Of a stretch of DNA of 64,000 nt, positions 1 to 9,527 are shown one piece after another. Numbering within the stretch: position 1 is the first letter of the stretch; the number at the start of each line of letters is the position of its first letter. The stretch covers positions 1 to 64,000 of the forward strand of contig NZ_JARXWG010000012.1 in the NCBI RefSeq assembly GCF_029893105.1, given 5' to 3'. This DNA is from Parabacteroides sp. PF5-9 (GTDB taxonomy: Bacteria; Bacteroidota; Bacteroidia; Bacteroidales; Tannerellaceae). The translations under genes and the position numbers were made by a program. A model generated the notes under the pieces. It did no database searches, was not told the DNA's origin, and saw nothing but the letters and a program-made list of their open reading frames with translations.

Positions 1-20
1 TATGTTTGTAAACTCTTTTA

Positions 21-46
21 AGGACCATGAGTGTTTTGGTCTTTTT
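21..46 (+). terminator. Possible terminator of an upstream plus-strand gene
   Basis: A short stem GACCA / TGGTC with a 9-base loop is followed by five T residues. It would end transcription coming from a gene left of the window. The stem is only five pairs, so this is weak. Confidence 0.3.
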
Positions 47-185
47 CGAAACTTAGAAACAGTCAAACTTGACAACCAATTTTAGGACGGGACAATATAC
101 TGTTTTTATATCTTTAGGATGATGTAGAAAAAAGGATGTATACTTTCAGAAATTTGAATTTAAAAGCCGAGATGAGAACAGCGGT

Positions 186-221
186 TTTATAAAAAAAGAA
201 AAGGTTGTCATCACGACAACC
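186..221 (-). terminator. Rho-independent terminator after the GH31 gene
   Basis: On the minus strand a 7-bp stem (GGTTGTC / GACAACC, 5-base loop) is followed by a T-rich run. It lies about 150 bases past the GH31 stop codon and is in the right orientation to end that transcript. The rest of 1-369 shows no convincing gene. Confidence 0.5.
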
Positions 222-283
222 AATCTTCGTTGTTAACCTTAAATCTAATACCATGAAAAACACATGGCAAAGATAAACACTTA

Positions 284-365
284 TGTGTTATAAAACATAT
301 TTTTTGCCTTTTAAGACTCTATATTTAACCTAATTTAAGCAATTTGTGTTATAAAACATATTTTT
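284..365. repeat. Two copies of a 21-bp direct repeat downstream of GH31
   Basis: The 21-mer TGTGTTATAAAACATATTTTT occurs at 284-304 and again at 345-365, a 61-base offset. Its core ATAAAACATAT is AT-rich. Both copies are in the 3' flank of the GH31 gene. Their role is unknown; they may be the product of a local duplication. Confidence 0.6.
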
Positions 366-369
366 AACC

Positions 370-3207
370 CTATTGTAATTGCAGCGTCAGGGCTGAACCG
401 TTATAAGTTACGGTTTTATCCGGACGCGGATGTTGATCAAAACCAGTCGTTTTATCTTTATCAATCAACACGATATGGAATGTACGCTGACTGATCATAC
501 CGTCAAATGTTCCTTCACGTTGTCCGATCGTTAATTCTTTTGTAGTATCGTTGTATGTGAAAGTGATTGTCGAATATTTACCTTTCTCGTAATTATAATT
601 CGTCCCCTCATCTTCATAAAGTGAAAAAGAAATATCCTCTCCTCCATAAACATATAAAGTAACCGGAGCTTCCGGTTTTTCTGAGGCGTATTGCAACTCC
701 TCTCCTACCGGTATGATTGATCCGGCTTTAACAAACAATGGCATACGTTCATAAGGAGCAGCGATAGTGGCTCTGCGACCGCCATCATAATACGTACCAG
801 TATAAAAGTCATACCATCCTGTTTGTTTCGGGAAATAGACTTCACGGCTGCGAGCTTTATACGTATAAACAGGTGCGGCCAACAGTGAAGGGCCAAACAT
901 ATATTGATCACCCAAGTCATTCACTTTAACATCATATCCGAAATCCATCACCATCGGACGCATAATCGTATAGTCATTCAAATAGACCCAACCGGCCATT
1001 GAATAGATATAAGGCATCAACCGATAACGCAATTTACTATAATAGACTATGGTTTGATAGGCAGGATCTGACTCCGGAGCGATATGGTAGACCTCCCGAT
1101 ACGGATACTGTCCATGTGTACGGAATAAAGGAACAAATGCTCCAAATTGCGTCCAGCGTGTATTCAGTTCACGCCATTCATTCATATCTTCAGATCCTTC
1201 TTTGGCCTGTTCAAAACGTTTCTGCACACAGAACCCGCCAATATCCATCGTCCAATAAGGATTGCCCGACATCGAATGGTTCAGACCGGCTGATATCTGC
1301 GCCTTATAATCTTCCCAGCATGTTCCGATATCACCACTCCAGGTTACGGCTCCATATTTCTGTAATCCGCTAAATCCGGAACGGGTAAGCAGGAAAACCC
1401 GCGTATCGTTATCCACCGAGCGTTGCCCGTTGTATATTGCCATCGCATTGACCAATGAATAGGTATTGAAATATTTTGCACCCGATCCCATAGCGGTCGG
1501 ACTCATCAAAGCCTTGCGATAGTCTATACTGGCATTCGACAAAATATCCGGTTCGGACGCATCCATCCACCAGGCATCAAAACCTTTTGTATATAAATGC
1601 TCCTGCATCTGATTCCAGAACAGTTCGCGTGCACCCGCACTATATGCATCATAAAAAGAGCCGATATACCCTTTTCCGATCCAGTCACGGATACTGTCTT
1701 TCACTGCACGTTGGAACATCCATCCTTTCTCATCAAACTCTTTATAGTGCTCTGTCGTATGATAAAATTTCGGCCATACGGAGATCATTATTTTAGCATT
1801 CATATCATGCACTTGCTTGACCATTCCTTCCGGATCAGGGAAACGTGCCGCATCAAATTCGTGGCTTCCCCATGCATCTTCCGGCCAATAACTCCAATCC
1901 AAAACGATATTATCGATTGGAATCCGACGTCGACGAAACTCTTTCAGCGTGTTTAACAATTCATCCTGTGTTTTGTAACGTTCCCGGCTTTGCCAAAAAC
2001 CCATGGACCATTTAGGCATCACCTGTGCTTTTCCGGTAATCGAGCGGTATCCCTTGATGACTCCATCCATCGATTCGCCTTTGATAAAATAGTAATCCAA
2101 CTGATCACCCATCTCTGCATAAAGAGAGAGTTTGTTCTGCTCCTCCTCATTCACGGGTGAAAGTGCTCTTAGTCCGATATAAGAGACTCCTCCATCGGGT
2201 TGCCATTCCAAACGGATATGGTGGCGCTTACCGGCTTCCATATCGACACCAAATTTTGCGACCGACGGATTCCATGCCGTGCGCCATCTGTCGGCCATCA
2301 GCTGGCCATCAATCCATATTTTGGTATATCCGGCATAATACAACAAAAATCGGTGAGTACCGGATTCTTTTGCTTGCAAATCACCTTCCCAGACAATTGT
2401 GGAATTATTAAAAGGGAAGTTTTCAGGAAAATGTTTTACCGTCTCCAGATTTTCATAATCGATCTTATTCTCCATACGCGAGACAAACACGTTGGAGGTA
2501 TCGGAATCGACATAATAAGTCGCCGTAAGTCCTCCTTCCGTGCCGCTGACATCATATAATTTAAATTGTGACAGCTGCTCATAATCACGTACATCTCCAA
2601 ATTTCGTCAACGAATAGTTATCCCACAGGATCCCATAATTCTTATTGGAGACAAAGAATGGAATAGATACTTTGGTATTGTATTGGAAGAGTTCTTCGTT
2701 CTTCCCTTTGTAATTGAATTCATCCGCCTGATGTTGTCCCAGACCGTAAAAAGCCTCATCATCGGGTGATTCGAAAACCTGACGGATGGAATATCCCGGA
2801 GTCCCGTCAATCTCGATAGCCTCAAAGCTTTTACCTCCTCCTTTATTTTCCTGTAAAAGAGTATTGCCTTCCAGATCGGTAAATAATACTTCACCTGTCG
2901 ACAGGTTTACATGCGCTCTCAAAGAAGCGGTTTCTAAGATCAGTTGATTTTTTTCTTCGGTCACTTGCCAGGGTATCGTCGAAGTTTGCTTTTCAACAAC
3001 CATACTGGGTTCTTCCGAAAACTTATCGGGGGTAGCAGAAACATGAATGACATGTTCGTTGACAACCGACAACTTCATCTGTTTCGTCGATAATTCTCCT
3101 TTGCCGGTTAGTTGAATAATAACACCGTCTCCAGTCTGTTTCCACTGTGAGTTCGTACAACCGATTAAGGTTAACGTAAAAATAACATAAATAATTTTTC
3201 TGATCAT
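370..3207 (-). CDS. GH31 alpha-xylosidase lipoprotein with PA14 insert
   Basis: Glycoside hydrolase family 31 retaining enzyme of 945 aa, most like the xyloglucan alpha-xylosidases (Xyl31A / BoGH31 type), which remove alpha-1,6-xylose from xyloglucan oligosaccharides. The chosen start gives a lipoprotein signal ending LIGC at about residue 17, so it is probably anchored at the cell surface or facing the periplasm; a start 13 codons upstream would spoil the signal peptide. Order: N-terminal beta-sandwich, a PA14 domain near residues 225-350 (GGLTATYY onward), then the catalytic barrel. The nucleophile is probably the Asp of WWMDASEPDI (about residue 549) and the acid/base the Asp of TWSGDIG (about 626). 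PA14 insertion is typical of this alpha-xylosidase group. No SusC/SusD pair is visible here. The downstream neighbour on the same strand is off-window; the regulator gene upstream is on the same strand. Confidence 0.93.
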   Translation of the reverse strand: MIRKIIYVIFTLTLIGCTNSQWKQTGDGVIIQLTGKGELSTKQMKLSVVNEHVIHVSATPDKFSEEPSMVVEKQTSTIPWQVTEEKNQLILETASLRAHVNLSTGEVLFTDLEGNTLLQENKGGGKSFEAIEIDGTPGYSIRQVFESPDDEAFYGLGQHQADEFNYKGKNEELFQYNTKVSIPFFVSNKNYGILWDNYSLTKFGDVRDYEQLSQFKLYDVSGTEGGLTATYYVDSDTSNVFVSRMENKIDYENLETVKHFPENFPFNNSTIVWEGDLQAKESGTHRFLLYYAGYTKIWIDGQLMADRWRTAWNPSVAKFGVDMEAGKRHHIRLEWQPDGGVSYIGLRALSPVNEEEQNKLSLYAEMGDQLDYYFIKGESMDGVIKGYRSITGKAQVMPKWSMGFWQSRERYKTQDELLNTLKEFRRRRIPIDNIVLDWSYWPEDAWGSHEFDAARFPDPEGMVKQVHDMNAKIMISVWPKFYHTTEHYKEFDEKGWMFQRAVKDSIRDWIGKGYIGSFYDAYSAGARELFWNQMQEHLYTKGFDAWWMDASEPDILSNASIDYRKALMSPTAMGSGAKYFNTYSLVNAMAIYNGQRSVDNDTRVFLLTRSGFSGLQKYGAVTWSGDIGTCWEDYKAQISAGLNHSMSGNPYWTMDIGGFCVQKRFEQAKEGSEDMNEWRELNTRWTQFGAFVPLFRTHGQYPYREVYHIAPESDPAYQTIVYYSKLRYRLMPYIYSMAGWVYLNDYTIMRPMVMDFGYDVKVNDLGDQYMFGPSLLAAPVYTYKARSREVYFPKQTGWYDFYTGTYYDGGRRATIAAPYERMPLFVKAGSIIPVGEELQYASEKPEAPVTLYVYGGEDISFSLYEDEGTNYNYEKGKYSTITFTYNDTTKELTIGQREGTFDGMISQRTFHIVLIDKDKTTGFDQHPRPDKTVTYNGSALTLQLQ

Positions 3208-3234
3208 GGCCTTTCCGTATGAGTTACACTGAGA

Positions 3235-3242
3235 CAAAAGTA
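3235..3242 (-). promoter_or_regulatory. -7 box of the GH31 promoter
   Basis: On the minus strand TACTTTTG matches TAnnTTTG exactly, 27 bases ahead of the ATG at 3207. No clear TTG lies at the usual distance upstream. Confidence 0.5.
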
Positions 3243-3345
3243 TCACGCTTCACACAAAAAAGGCCGTTATAATGTTATGATAAAACGGTTGTTTTGTTAG
3301 TATGCCGGGGTCGTTTTGTTATTGATACACGTATAAAATGTAATA

Positions 3346-6300
3346 TTACGTTTCTATAGTACCATACTGTGAGGGTAAAACACCAAATTCTTCTTTAAAA
3401 TATTTCCGGAAATATTTCGGATTATTGAATCCGACTTCATAAGCTACTTCCGAGACCGTCAGCTGACTTTCTTTCAAAAGTTGGGCCGCTCTTTTCAACC
3501 GGATGACCCGTATAAACTCAATAGGTGTCTTTCCGGTCAGTGAGGAGATCTTTTTATATAAATGTACGCGACTCATCCCTAACTCCCGACTCAATTCTTC
3601 GACGGAGAAATCGGGATTGGAGATATTCTTCTCCGTATATTCCAACGCTTTTTTTATCAATTTCTCATCCAATGAACTGACGGTAATCTTCGACGGTTCG
3701 ATTTTGATCTGCTCTTTAAACAATTTGCGCGTTTGCATCCGTGTCTCCACCAGTTTATGGATCTTTAATTGTAAGATCTCCAGATTAAACGGTTTGGTGA
3801 TATAGTCGTCTGCTCCGGCACTTAACCCTTCCAGTTTACTCTCTTCCCCACTCTTGGCTGTTAACAAAATCAATGGGACATGGGATGTTCGGATATCTCC
3901 TTTGAGTTGTTTACTCATTGCTATCCCGTCCATTCGGGGCATCATCACATCGGTCAGAATCATATCGGGTATTTCACGGAAAGCTACTTCCAAACCTTCT
4001 ACCCCATCTGCCGCCTGTAAAACAGTGTATTGATCTTTTAATCTGGCGGTTAAGAAATGTCTGAAATCATCATTATCATCTACAATAAGCAGTTTACCCA
4101 ATTTATTAACCTCTTTCTGTTCTTGCGACATATTTTCTTCATGAAGTTCTTCTTCAACCGTCTCGTACTCTTCCTTCTCAATCTCTTCTTTGATCTCTTC
4201 CTGAATACATGGCAGATGGATCACAAACTTACATCCACCTCCCGGATTGTTCTCTACCCATATACTTCCATTATGCATGGTTACAAACTCTTTGGCTATA
4301 TGAAGTCCAAGACCACTCCCCTGCTGATTCAGATTTTCGTTCTGTTTGGCCTGCGAAAAACGTTCGAAAATCTGTTCATGCATCTCATCCGGAATCCCCG
4401 GACCGTTGTCTTTGATTATAATTTCGATCTGATCTGCCTGATGGGTCAGGCAGATCTCTATCAATCCTCCGGATGGAGTAAATTTATGTGCATTGACCAG
4501 AATATTGGTGATAATCTTCGATAACTTATCCGCATCAAACCACATATATAAACGATCGATATTCGTTGATAATGTCTGTCGGATATTTTTATGTCTGGCC
4601 GCGTCGGCAAACTGATCGGTCTGTTCGCGCAAAAACCGGACAATATCACCGATCGATTTTTGCAACTGATGACTCTGGGCGTCAATTTTACGCAAATCAA
4701 GCACCTGATTCACCAGTCTCAACAGCAACTTGGCATTCCGGTACATGATCTTCAATGAATCTTTTTTCTCCGGGTCTTCCTCTTTTTTCAGCATCTCCTC
4801 CATAGGGGTCAGAATAAGCGTTAACGGAGTCCTAAACTCATGGCTGATATTGGTAAAGAAACTGAGTTTCATTTCATCCATCTCATGCCGTTGCTCGGTA
4901 TGAAATTTTTCACGGGCATATTTTAGTTTCAACACCTCTTTCCTGGACACCCTTCGCTGGTAGAGATACAACAAACCGGCGACCACCAATAGGTAAAAAA
5001 TCCATGCCCAGGTGGTCTGCCAGAAAGGAGGCCGAATCCGAACATGAAGCGTCGCAGGATAAACGGTTGCCTGTTCATTGTTTACTGCTTTCAGATGAAA
5101 CACATAATTGCCGGGATTCAGGTTGGTATAAGTGACCTTTCGGCTGATCCGGTCTGCCTCCAGCCACTCCTCATTAAACCCTTCCAATTTATAATAATAA
5201 CGCACCTTATCCGGTTTGGTATAATCCAGTGCAGCAAACGATAAGGAGAAATAATTATCCGAATGATTCAACACAATTTCATCCGTATACGTAATACTTT
5301 GTGTCAGATTTTTCCGGCCATGATAAACCTCTCCCGGCTTAATCTGACGATTAAACAACTGAAATCCCGTCAAAACAACTTTCGGATTTTCTTCACTTTG
5401 TGTGATTGCGGTAGGGATAAATACATTAAACCCCGACATACCACCAAAGATCAGTTCCGAACGGGAAGTCATATAACTGGCGTTGTAATTGAACTGTTCT
5501 CCTTGCAATCCATCCGTTTTATCATAATTGATCATATGATAAAAATAACCGGGCGTCTCATGGTTGGTCGACACCCTGATGTAGGTCAGCCCCCTATTTG
5601 TTGCCACCCACATATTATGCTCAGCATCCTCCTGAACACTCTGTATCAAATCGGCAGAAAGTCCCTCTTCCAAAGTAAAACGCCTCAACTCTTCCGAAAA
5701 GGGATTATAGACAAACAGGCCGTTTCGTGTGCCAATCCATAACAAACCACGGCTATCTTCACACAAATTATAAATATCGTAACGCACAATCTGCGCATTT
5801 CCCATGATCTCTTTCTCATAGATATTTAAAAGTTCGGTCTCCGGGTTATAGATATACAATCCGCTTTGTGCACCGACTAAAATATCCCCCGATTTTTTCT
5901 CCAGAATAGCATAGACGGAACCATCCGTATTTAAATGTCGAATCCGTTTACCCGATTCGGTATCAATGACAAGAATTCCACCATTCAACGTTCCGACCCA
6001 CAATTGCCCATTCCGGTCGCAATGCAGATTCCAGACATTATTGTCGGTTAATACCGCTTCCGCATCATTCGAACAGGATTTGTAATGCGTAAATGTGTGG
6101 CCGTCGAAACAATCCAAACCATCCAGGTAATAACCGATCCACAAACGTCCCTTCTTATCGTATTCCAAACTGACTATGACATCTCCGGCCGGAGTATTCG
6201 GATTCTTCGGGTCATGTTTGTATATCGTATATTTCTCCTCTTTACGGTCGAAATAAAACAATCCGCCCCCATTCGATCCGATCCATATATTACCAGCCGG

Positions 6301-7419
6301 ATCGTCATAAAAACAGTTGACATCCGGATAAGGTATTTCGGCTTTATCGGTAAAAGGCTTGAATTTATAGATACTTTCATGGTAGTAGCAGATTCCTTGT
6401 TTATAGGTCCCCATCCACATGATATTCGATTCATCCTTATAGATAGAACGGATCGTATTCTGAGGCAGACTCAGCTGATCATTCACGTCGTTCTGAATAA
6501 CCGTATTTTGTTTACCCGCTTTATCGATCAGAGTGATTCCGCCATGGTCGGTTCCCACCCAAATCACGCCTTTGTCATCCTCTGCAATGGAAAACACATT
6601 GTTATGGGAAATGTAATAAGATCCTGTAGAAGATGAGGTATACTGATACCAGTTGTTTTCAGTTATGTCGTAACGGACAATCCCATACTCAGAATCAATA
6701 TTATAGACCCATAGATCCCCCGACGAATCGATAAACATACGCATGGTAGTGATGTTACGAGCCGGAATCATTTGCTGAAACGTAGAATCGCGCCGGATGA
6801 TCTTGTGCGTCTGTGCATCCATACATTCAACCAGTCCGTTGTCGAAAAGAAACCAATACCGGTTGCTACCTTGTTTGATATCAACCACCAATCCCCGGCT
6901 TAATCCGTCGGCTACACCTTGTTCAAAGATTTTACGTTGGCCTGTTTTTATATCATAAAAACGAATATCCTCCCAGGTCACGAACCAGAAGTTCTTACCT
7001 AAGTCGATATACATACTCCAGAAATCAGGAATACCACAATATTTTTCAATAAGGGCGGGTACATTTTCTTCAAAACGCTCCGTTTTCAAATCATACACGG
7101 AATAAGAAAAGGCTGTTTGTATCCACAGTTTATGATCGGCTGATTCCTGTATCTGTTTGATCTCGTTATTCGAATTGCCCTGTCTGTCTTTCGAAAAATC
7201 CTGCTTGACTGTAATCACTTCATACCCATCATACCGATTGAGACCCGAAGGAGTGCCAAACCACATAAAACCACTTTGATCTTTATGGATACATAAGATT
7301 TCGTTGTTCGATAACCCGTGCTCTACATTCAGCCGGTTAAACTTATAATTCGCAGACGAAATAAATTGAGAACAGAAACAAATAAGAACAATAAAAAAGA
7401 ACTGTTTTTTAGACTGCAT
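3346..7419 (-). CDS. Hybrid two-component system sensor / AraC regulator (HTCS)
   Basis: One-protein sensor and regulator of 1357 aa, the class Bacteroidetes use to switch on polysaccharide-utilisation genes when an oligosaccharide binds in the periplasm. A signal peptide (about 1-22) is followed by many beta-propeller repeats of the WIGT / WVGT type (about 25-680), a Y_Y_Y domain (about 720-795), one membrane helix (803-821), a HisKA domain with phospho-acceptor His860 in SHEFRTPL, an ATPase domain (DNGPGIP at 1004, GSGLGLH near 1035), a very acidic linker (1075-1105), a receiver domain with phospho-acceptor Asp1157 in ILTDVMMPRMDG, and a C-terminal AraC-type helix-turn-helix (about 1255-1350). 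The length and order are complete. The GH31 gene just downstream on the same strand is a likely target, which would make the ligand xyloglucan-related; that is inference. Confidence 0.96.
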   Translation of the reverse strand: MQSKKQFFFIVLICFCSQFISSANYKFNRLNVEHGLSNNEILCIHKDQSGFMWFGTPSGLNRYDGYEVITVKQDFSKDRQGNSNNEIKQIQESADHKLWIQTAFSYSVYDLKTERFEENVPALIEKYCGIPDFWSMYIDLGKNFWFVTWEDIRFYDIKTGQRKIFEQGVADGLSRGLVVDIKQGSNRYWFLFDNGLVECMDAQTHKIIRRDSTFQQMIPARNITTMRMFIDSSGDLWVYNIDSEYGIVRYDITENNWYQYTSSSTGSYYISHNNVFSIAEDDKGVIWVGTDHGGITLIDKAGKQNTVIQNDVNDQLSLPQNTIRSIYKDESNIMWMGTYKQGICYYHESIYKFKPFTDKAEIPYPDVNCFYDDPAGNIWIGSNGGGLFYFDRKEEKYTIYKHDPKNPNTPAGDVIVSLEYDKKGRLWIGYYLDGLDCFDGHTFTHYKSCSNDAEAVLTDNNVWNLHCDRNGQLWVGTLNGGILVIDTESGKRIRHLNTDGSVYAILEKKSGDILVGAQSGLYIYNPETELLNIYEKEIMGNAQIVRYDIYNLCEDSRGLLWIGTRNGLFVYNPFSEELRRFTLEEGLSADLIQSVQEDAEHNMWVATNRGLTYIRVSTNHETPGYFYHMINYDKTDGLQGEQFNYNASYMTSRSELIFGGMSGFNVFIPTAITQSEENPKVVLTGFQLFNRQIKPGEVYHGRKNLTQSITYTDEIVLNHSDNYFSLSFAALDYTKPDKVRYYYKLEGFNEEWLEADRISRKVTYTNLNPGNYVFHLKAVNNEQATVYPATLHVRIRPPFWQTTWAWIFYLLVVAGLLYLYQRRVSRKEVLKLKYAREKFHTEQRHEMDEMKLSFFTNISHEFRTPLTLILTPMEEMLKKEEDPEKKDSLKIMYRNAKLLLRLVNQVLDLRKIDAQSHQLQKSIGDIVRFLREQTDQFADAARHKNIRQTLSTNIDRLYMWFDADKLSKIITNILVNAHKFTPSGGLIEICLTHQADQIEIIIKDNGPGIPDEMHEQIFERFSQAKQNENLNQQGSGLGLHIAKEFVTMHNGSIWVENNPGGGCKFVIHLPCIQEEIKEEIEKEEYETVEEELHEENMSQEQKEVNKLGKLLIVDDNDDFRHFLTARLKDQYTVLQAADGVEGLEVAFREIPDMILTDVMMPRMDGIAMSKQLKGDIRTSHVPLILLTAKSGEESKLEGLSAGADDYITKPFNLEILQLKIHKLVETRMQTRKLFKEQIKIEPSKITVSSLDEKLIKKALEYTEKNISNPDFSVEELSRELGMSRVHLYKKISSLTGKTPIEFIRVIRLKRAAQLLKESQLTVSEVAYEVGFNNPKYFRKYFKEEFGVLPSQYGTIET

Positions 7420-7445
7420 ATATGACCTCTACATTTGACGTTATG

Positions 7446-7453
7446 CAAACGTA
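7446..7453 (-). promoter_or_regulatory. -7 box of the HTCS promoter
   Basis: TACGTTTG on the minus strand is an exact TAnnTTTG match, 26 bases ahead of the start codon. The -33 element is not clear. Confidence 0.5.
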
Positions 7454-7596
7454 CATAAAAAACAGACATAAAATGATGGTCCGTCACATAAAAACAGAGG
7501 AATATGTTCAATTATATGGATGTTTTTTAAGTGTATTCGCAAACACTTTTCTGTGGTATCTGGAAGACAAATTTGTCAGATGCAGGTCTGTTTTTT

Positions 7597-7680
7597 GTTA
7601 GAGGTACGTCTAAACGAATTTAGAGGTACGTGTAAATTCATTTAGAGGTACGTCTAAAACAATTTAGAGGTACCTCTAAC
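7597..7680. repeat. Family A array: four 18-bp near-palindromes at 22-bp period
   Basis: Four units of the type TTTAGAGGTACGTCTAAA start at 7597, 7619, 7641 and 7663, separated by 4-base spacers, so the period is exactly 22 bp. Each unit is close to palindromic around GTAC. The outer ends are inverted: the array opens with GTTAGAGGTAC and closes with GTACCTCTAAC. A second array of the same build is at 28425-28508, with two of the internal units in swapped order. Homology extends left of both arrays (AGGTCTGTTTT). This array lies in the 361-base gap between the HTCS gene and the C69 peptidase gene; the rest of that gap holds only the HTCS promoter and plain AT-rich sequence. Confidence 0.9.
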
Positions 7681-7780
7681 AGAAAAATCTCCCCATAAAA
7701 AGAATTTATCTTTCAAATAAACCGGAAATAAGTTCCTATTAAATCGTATATTTAAGGCCAAATTCTAAACATACTGACAC

Positions 7781-9382
7781 ATGAAAAAGCGCACCACTCT
7801 GTTTCTCTTATTCTTTATCACTCTATTTTATAGGTCTACGCTTGGGCAAGAGATCGAATATGCCCAACCGGTTAATGATCCCGAAAGCTGTACCAGTATA
7901 ATGGTTGGAAAAAAGGCTTCGGCCGATGGGTCTGTGATGACCAGCCATACGTGTGATGGAAATTATCGTACCTGGATGGAAATTGTTCCCGCTGCAACAT
8001 ACGAACGTGATACCGTAACGGGAATATATGACGGATTGATGCATACCGAGTTTATCGCCGATCAAAGTAAATGGGTCTTAAAAGGAAGTATTCCGCAGAC
8101 ACGTTCAACCTATCAGTTTCTGAATACGTCTTACCCTTGCTTCAATGAAAAACAGTTGGGCATCGGTGAAACGACCATTACCGGGCGTAAAGAACTGGTA
8201 AATAAAAACGGGATGTTTATGATCGAAGAATTGCAACGGCTGGCTTTACAACGTTGTACGACTGCCCGTGAAGCGATCAGACTGATGGGCGATCTGGTCA
8301 AAAAATATGGTTATGCCGACTGGGGTGAATGTTTGACGATTGCCGATACGAAAGAGGTATGGCATTTTGAAGTTTTTGGAGAAGGACCGGATAAGATTGG
8401 AGGGGTATGGGCAGCAATCCGTATACCTGACGATCATGTAGGCGTATCGGCCAATATTCCACGCATATCATCTGTGAATATAAAGGATACAGAAAACTGT
8501 ATGGCTTCTGAAAATGTATTTGATGTCGCTAAAAAACTGAGATATTGGGATGGTAAGGAGCCCTTTTCATTCTGGAAAGCGTATGGTGGAGGAAAAAAGG
8601 CGTTTAATATCCGCGAATATTTTATTCTGAACAAACTGGCTCCTTCGCTTAATTTGTCTTACGATGCGGAAGAGTTACCTTTCAGTGTCAAACCGGAAAA
8701 AACGGTTGCAGCAACAGATGTTATGGCTCTATTACGTGAGACCTATGAAGGGACGCAATGGGATATGACTCAGCACCTCAAAGTAGCCGTCAAAAAAACC
8801 GATAGTGAAGAGAAGGATACGATTATCAGCCACTCGGCCAACCCCTGGATGACCATGGATATGGTCAATATGCTGAACGGGATTAAAGAGGAGACCGTGA
8901 CACGCTATCGCTTGGTGTCCGTTCCGCAATGCTCCTATTCGGTCGTTATTCAATTGCGCGATTGGTTGCCCGATGATATCGGTGGTATTGCCTGGTTGTC
9001 ATTCGACAACCCCGGACAAAGTCCGCGTATACCAGTTTTCTGCGGAACGACTAACCTGCCTGACTGTTTCGGGGTTTGCGGTCAACACCGGTTCCGCGAA
9101 GATGCAGTGGTTTGGAAATATCGTCAGGCAAATAAACTGGCAACTGTCCGGTGGGGATTAACGAAAGATAAAATCGTTCATTCCGTGAACTATTTTGAAA
9201 CAAAGGCGCAAAGAGAACTTTCTTTCGTGGAACAACAGTATGAACAACTCGAAAAAAGCGAAGGAAAAGAACATGCCCGCAATTATCTGACCGGATATAC
9301 TAAGGACTTCGCTGGTGCTACGATGCTTCGCTGGGAAGAATTGAAAAACGAATTCTGGAAGATGTTCGCTAGAGGGTTCTAA
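7781..9382 (+). CDS. Peptidase family C69 dipeptidase, secreted
   Basis: N-terminal-nucleophile peptidase of family C69 (PepD type), 533 aa, which cleaves dipeptides. A signal peptide covers about residues 1-22 (ends TLGQ). Cys37 in PESCTSIMVGKKAS is the expected nucleophile; C69 enzymes are normally made as precursors and the short segment before this Cys is removed. The C-terminal half contains the WLSFDNPGQSPR and CGTTNLP motifs usual for the family. The next gene is also an exported cysteine peptidase on the same strand after a 145-base gap of AT-rich repeats, so the pair probably digests peptides in the periplasm or outside the cell. A weak -7-like box (TATATTTA) lies just upstream. Confidence 0.93.
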   Translation: MKKRTTLFLLFFITLFYRSTLGQEIEYAQPVNDPESCTSIMVGKKASADGSVMTSHTCDGNYRTWMEIVPAATYERDTVTGIYDGLMHTEFIADQSKWVLKGSIPQTRSTYQFLNTSYPCFNEKQLGIGETTITGRKELVNKNGMFMIEELQRLALQRCTTAREAIRLMGDLVKKYGYADWGECLTIADTKEVWHFEVFGEGPDKIGGVWAAIRIPDDHVGVSANIPRISSVNIKDTENCMASENVFDVAKKLRYWDGKEPFSFWKAYGGGKKAFNIREYFILNKLAPSLNLSYDAEELPFSVKPEKTVAATDVMALLRETYEGTQWDMTQHLKVAVKKTDSEEKDTIISHSANPWMTMDMVNMLNGIKEETVTRYRLVSVPQCSYSVVIQLRDWLPDDIGGIAWLSFDNPGQSPRIPVFCGTTNLPDCFGVCGQHRFREDAVVWKYRQANKLATVRWGLTKDKIVHSVNYFETKAQRELSFVEQQYEQLEKSEGKEHARNYLTGYTKDFAGATMLRWEELKNEFWKMFARGF

Positions 9383-9527
9383 ATAATGAACTGCGTTCAT
9401 TATTAATTATTAATGGTTAAGGTTTAATGATTAATTCAAATCAGAAAAACACAAACCACTAATAATCAGCAATAAACAAAATTAATAATTAATCATTAAT
9501 CATTCATAATTAATCATTCTTATTCGC
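9383..9527. repeat. AT-rich ATTAATCATT-type filler between two peptidase genes
   Basis: The gap consists of repeated ATTAAT, AATCATT and ATTCATAATTAATC words and one inverted segment near the end of the C69 gene (AATGAACTGCGTTCATT). Similar filler is seen at 22069-22144 and 36346-36436. No gene or clear promoter was found in it. Confidence 0.6.

Noticed and set aside
4057-4524. 155-codon open frame opposite the HTCS kinase and receiver region
   Set aside because: It is antisense to the acidic linker and ATPase motifs of a complete HTCS gene.
7597-7680. Family A and B arrays as CRISPR
   Set aside because: Spacers are only 4-10 bases, similar between copies, and no cas gene is near.
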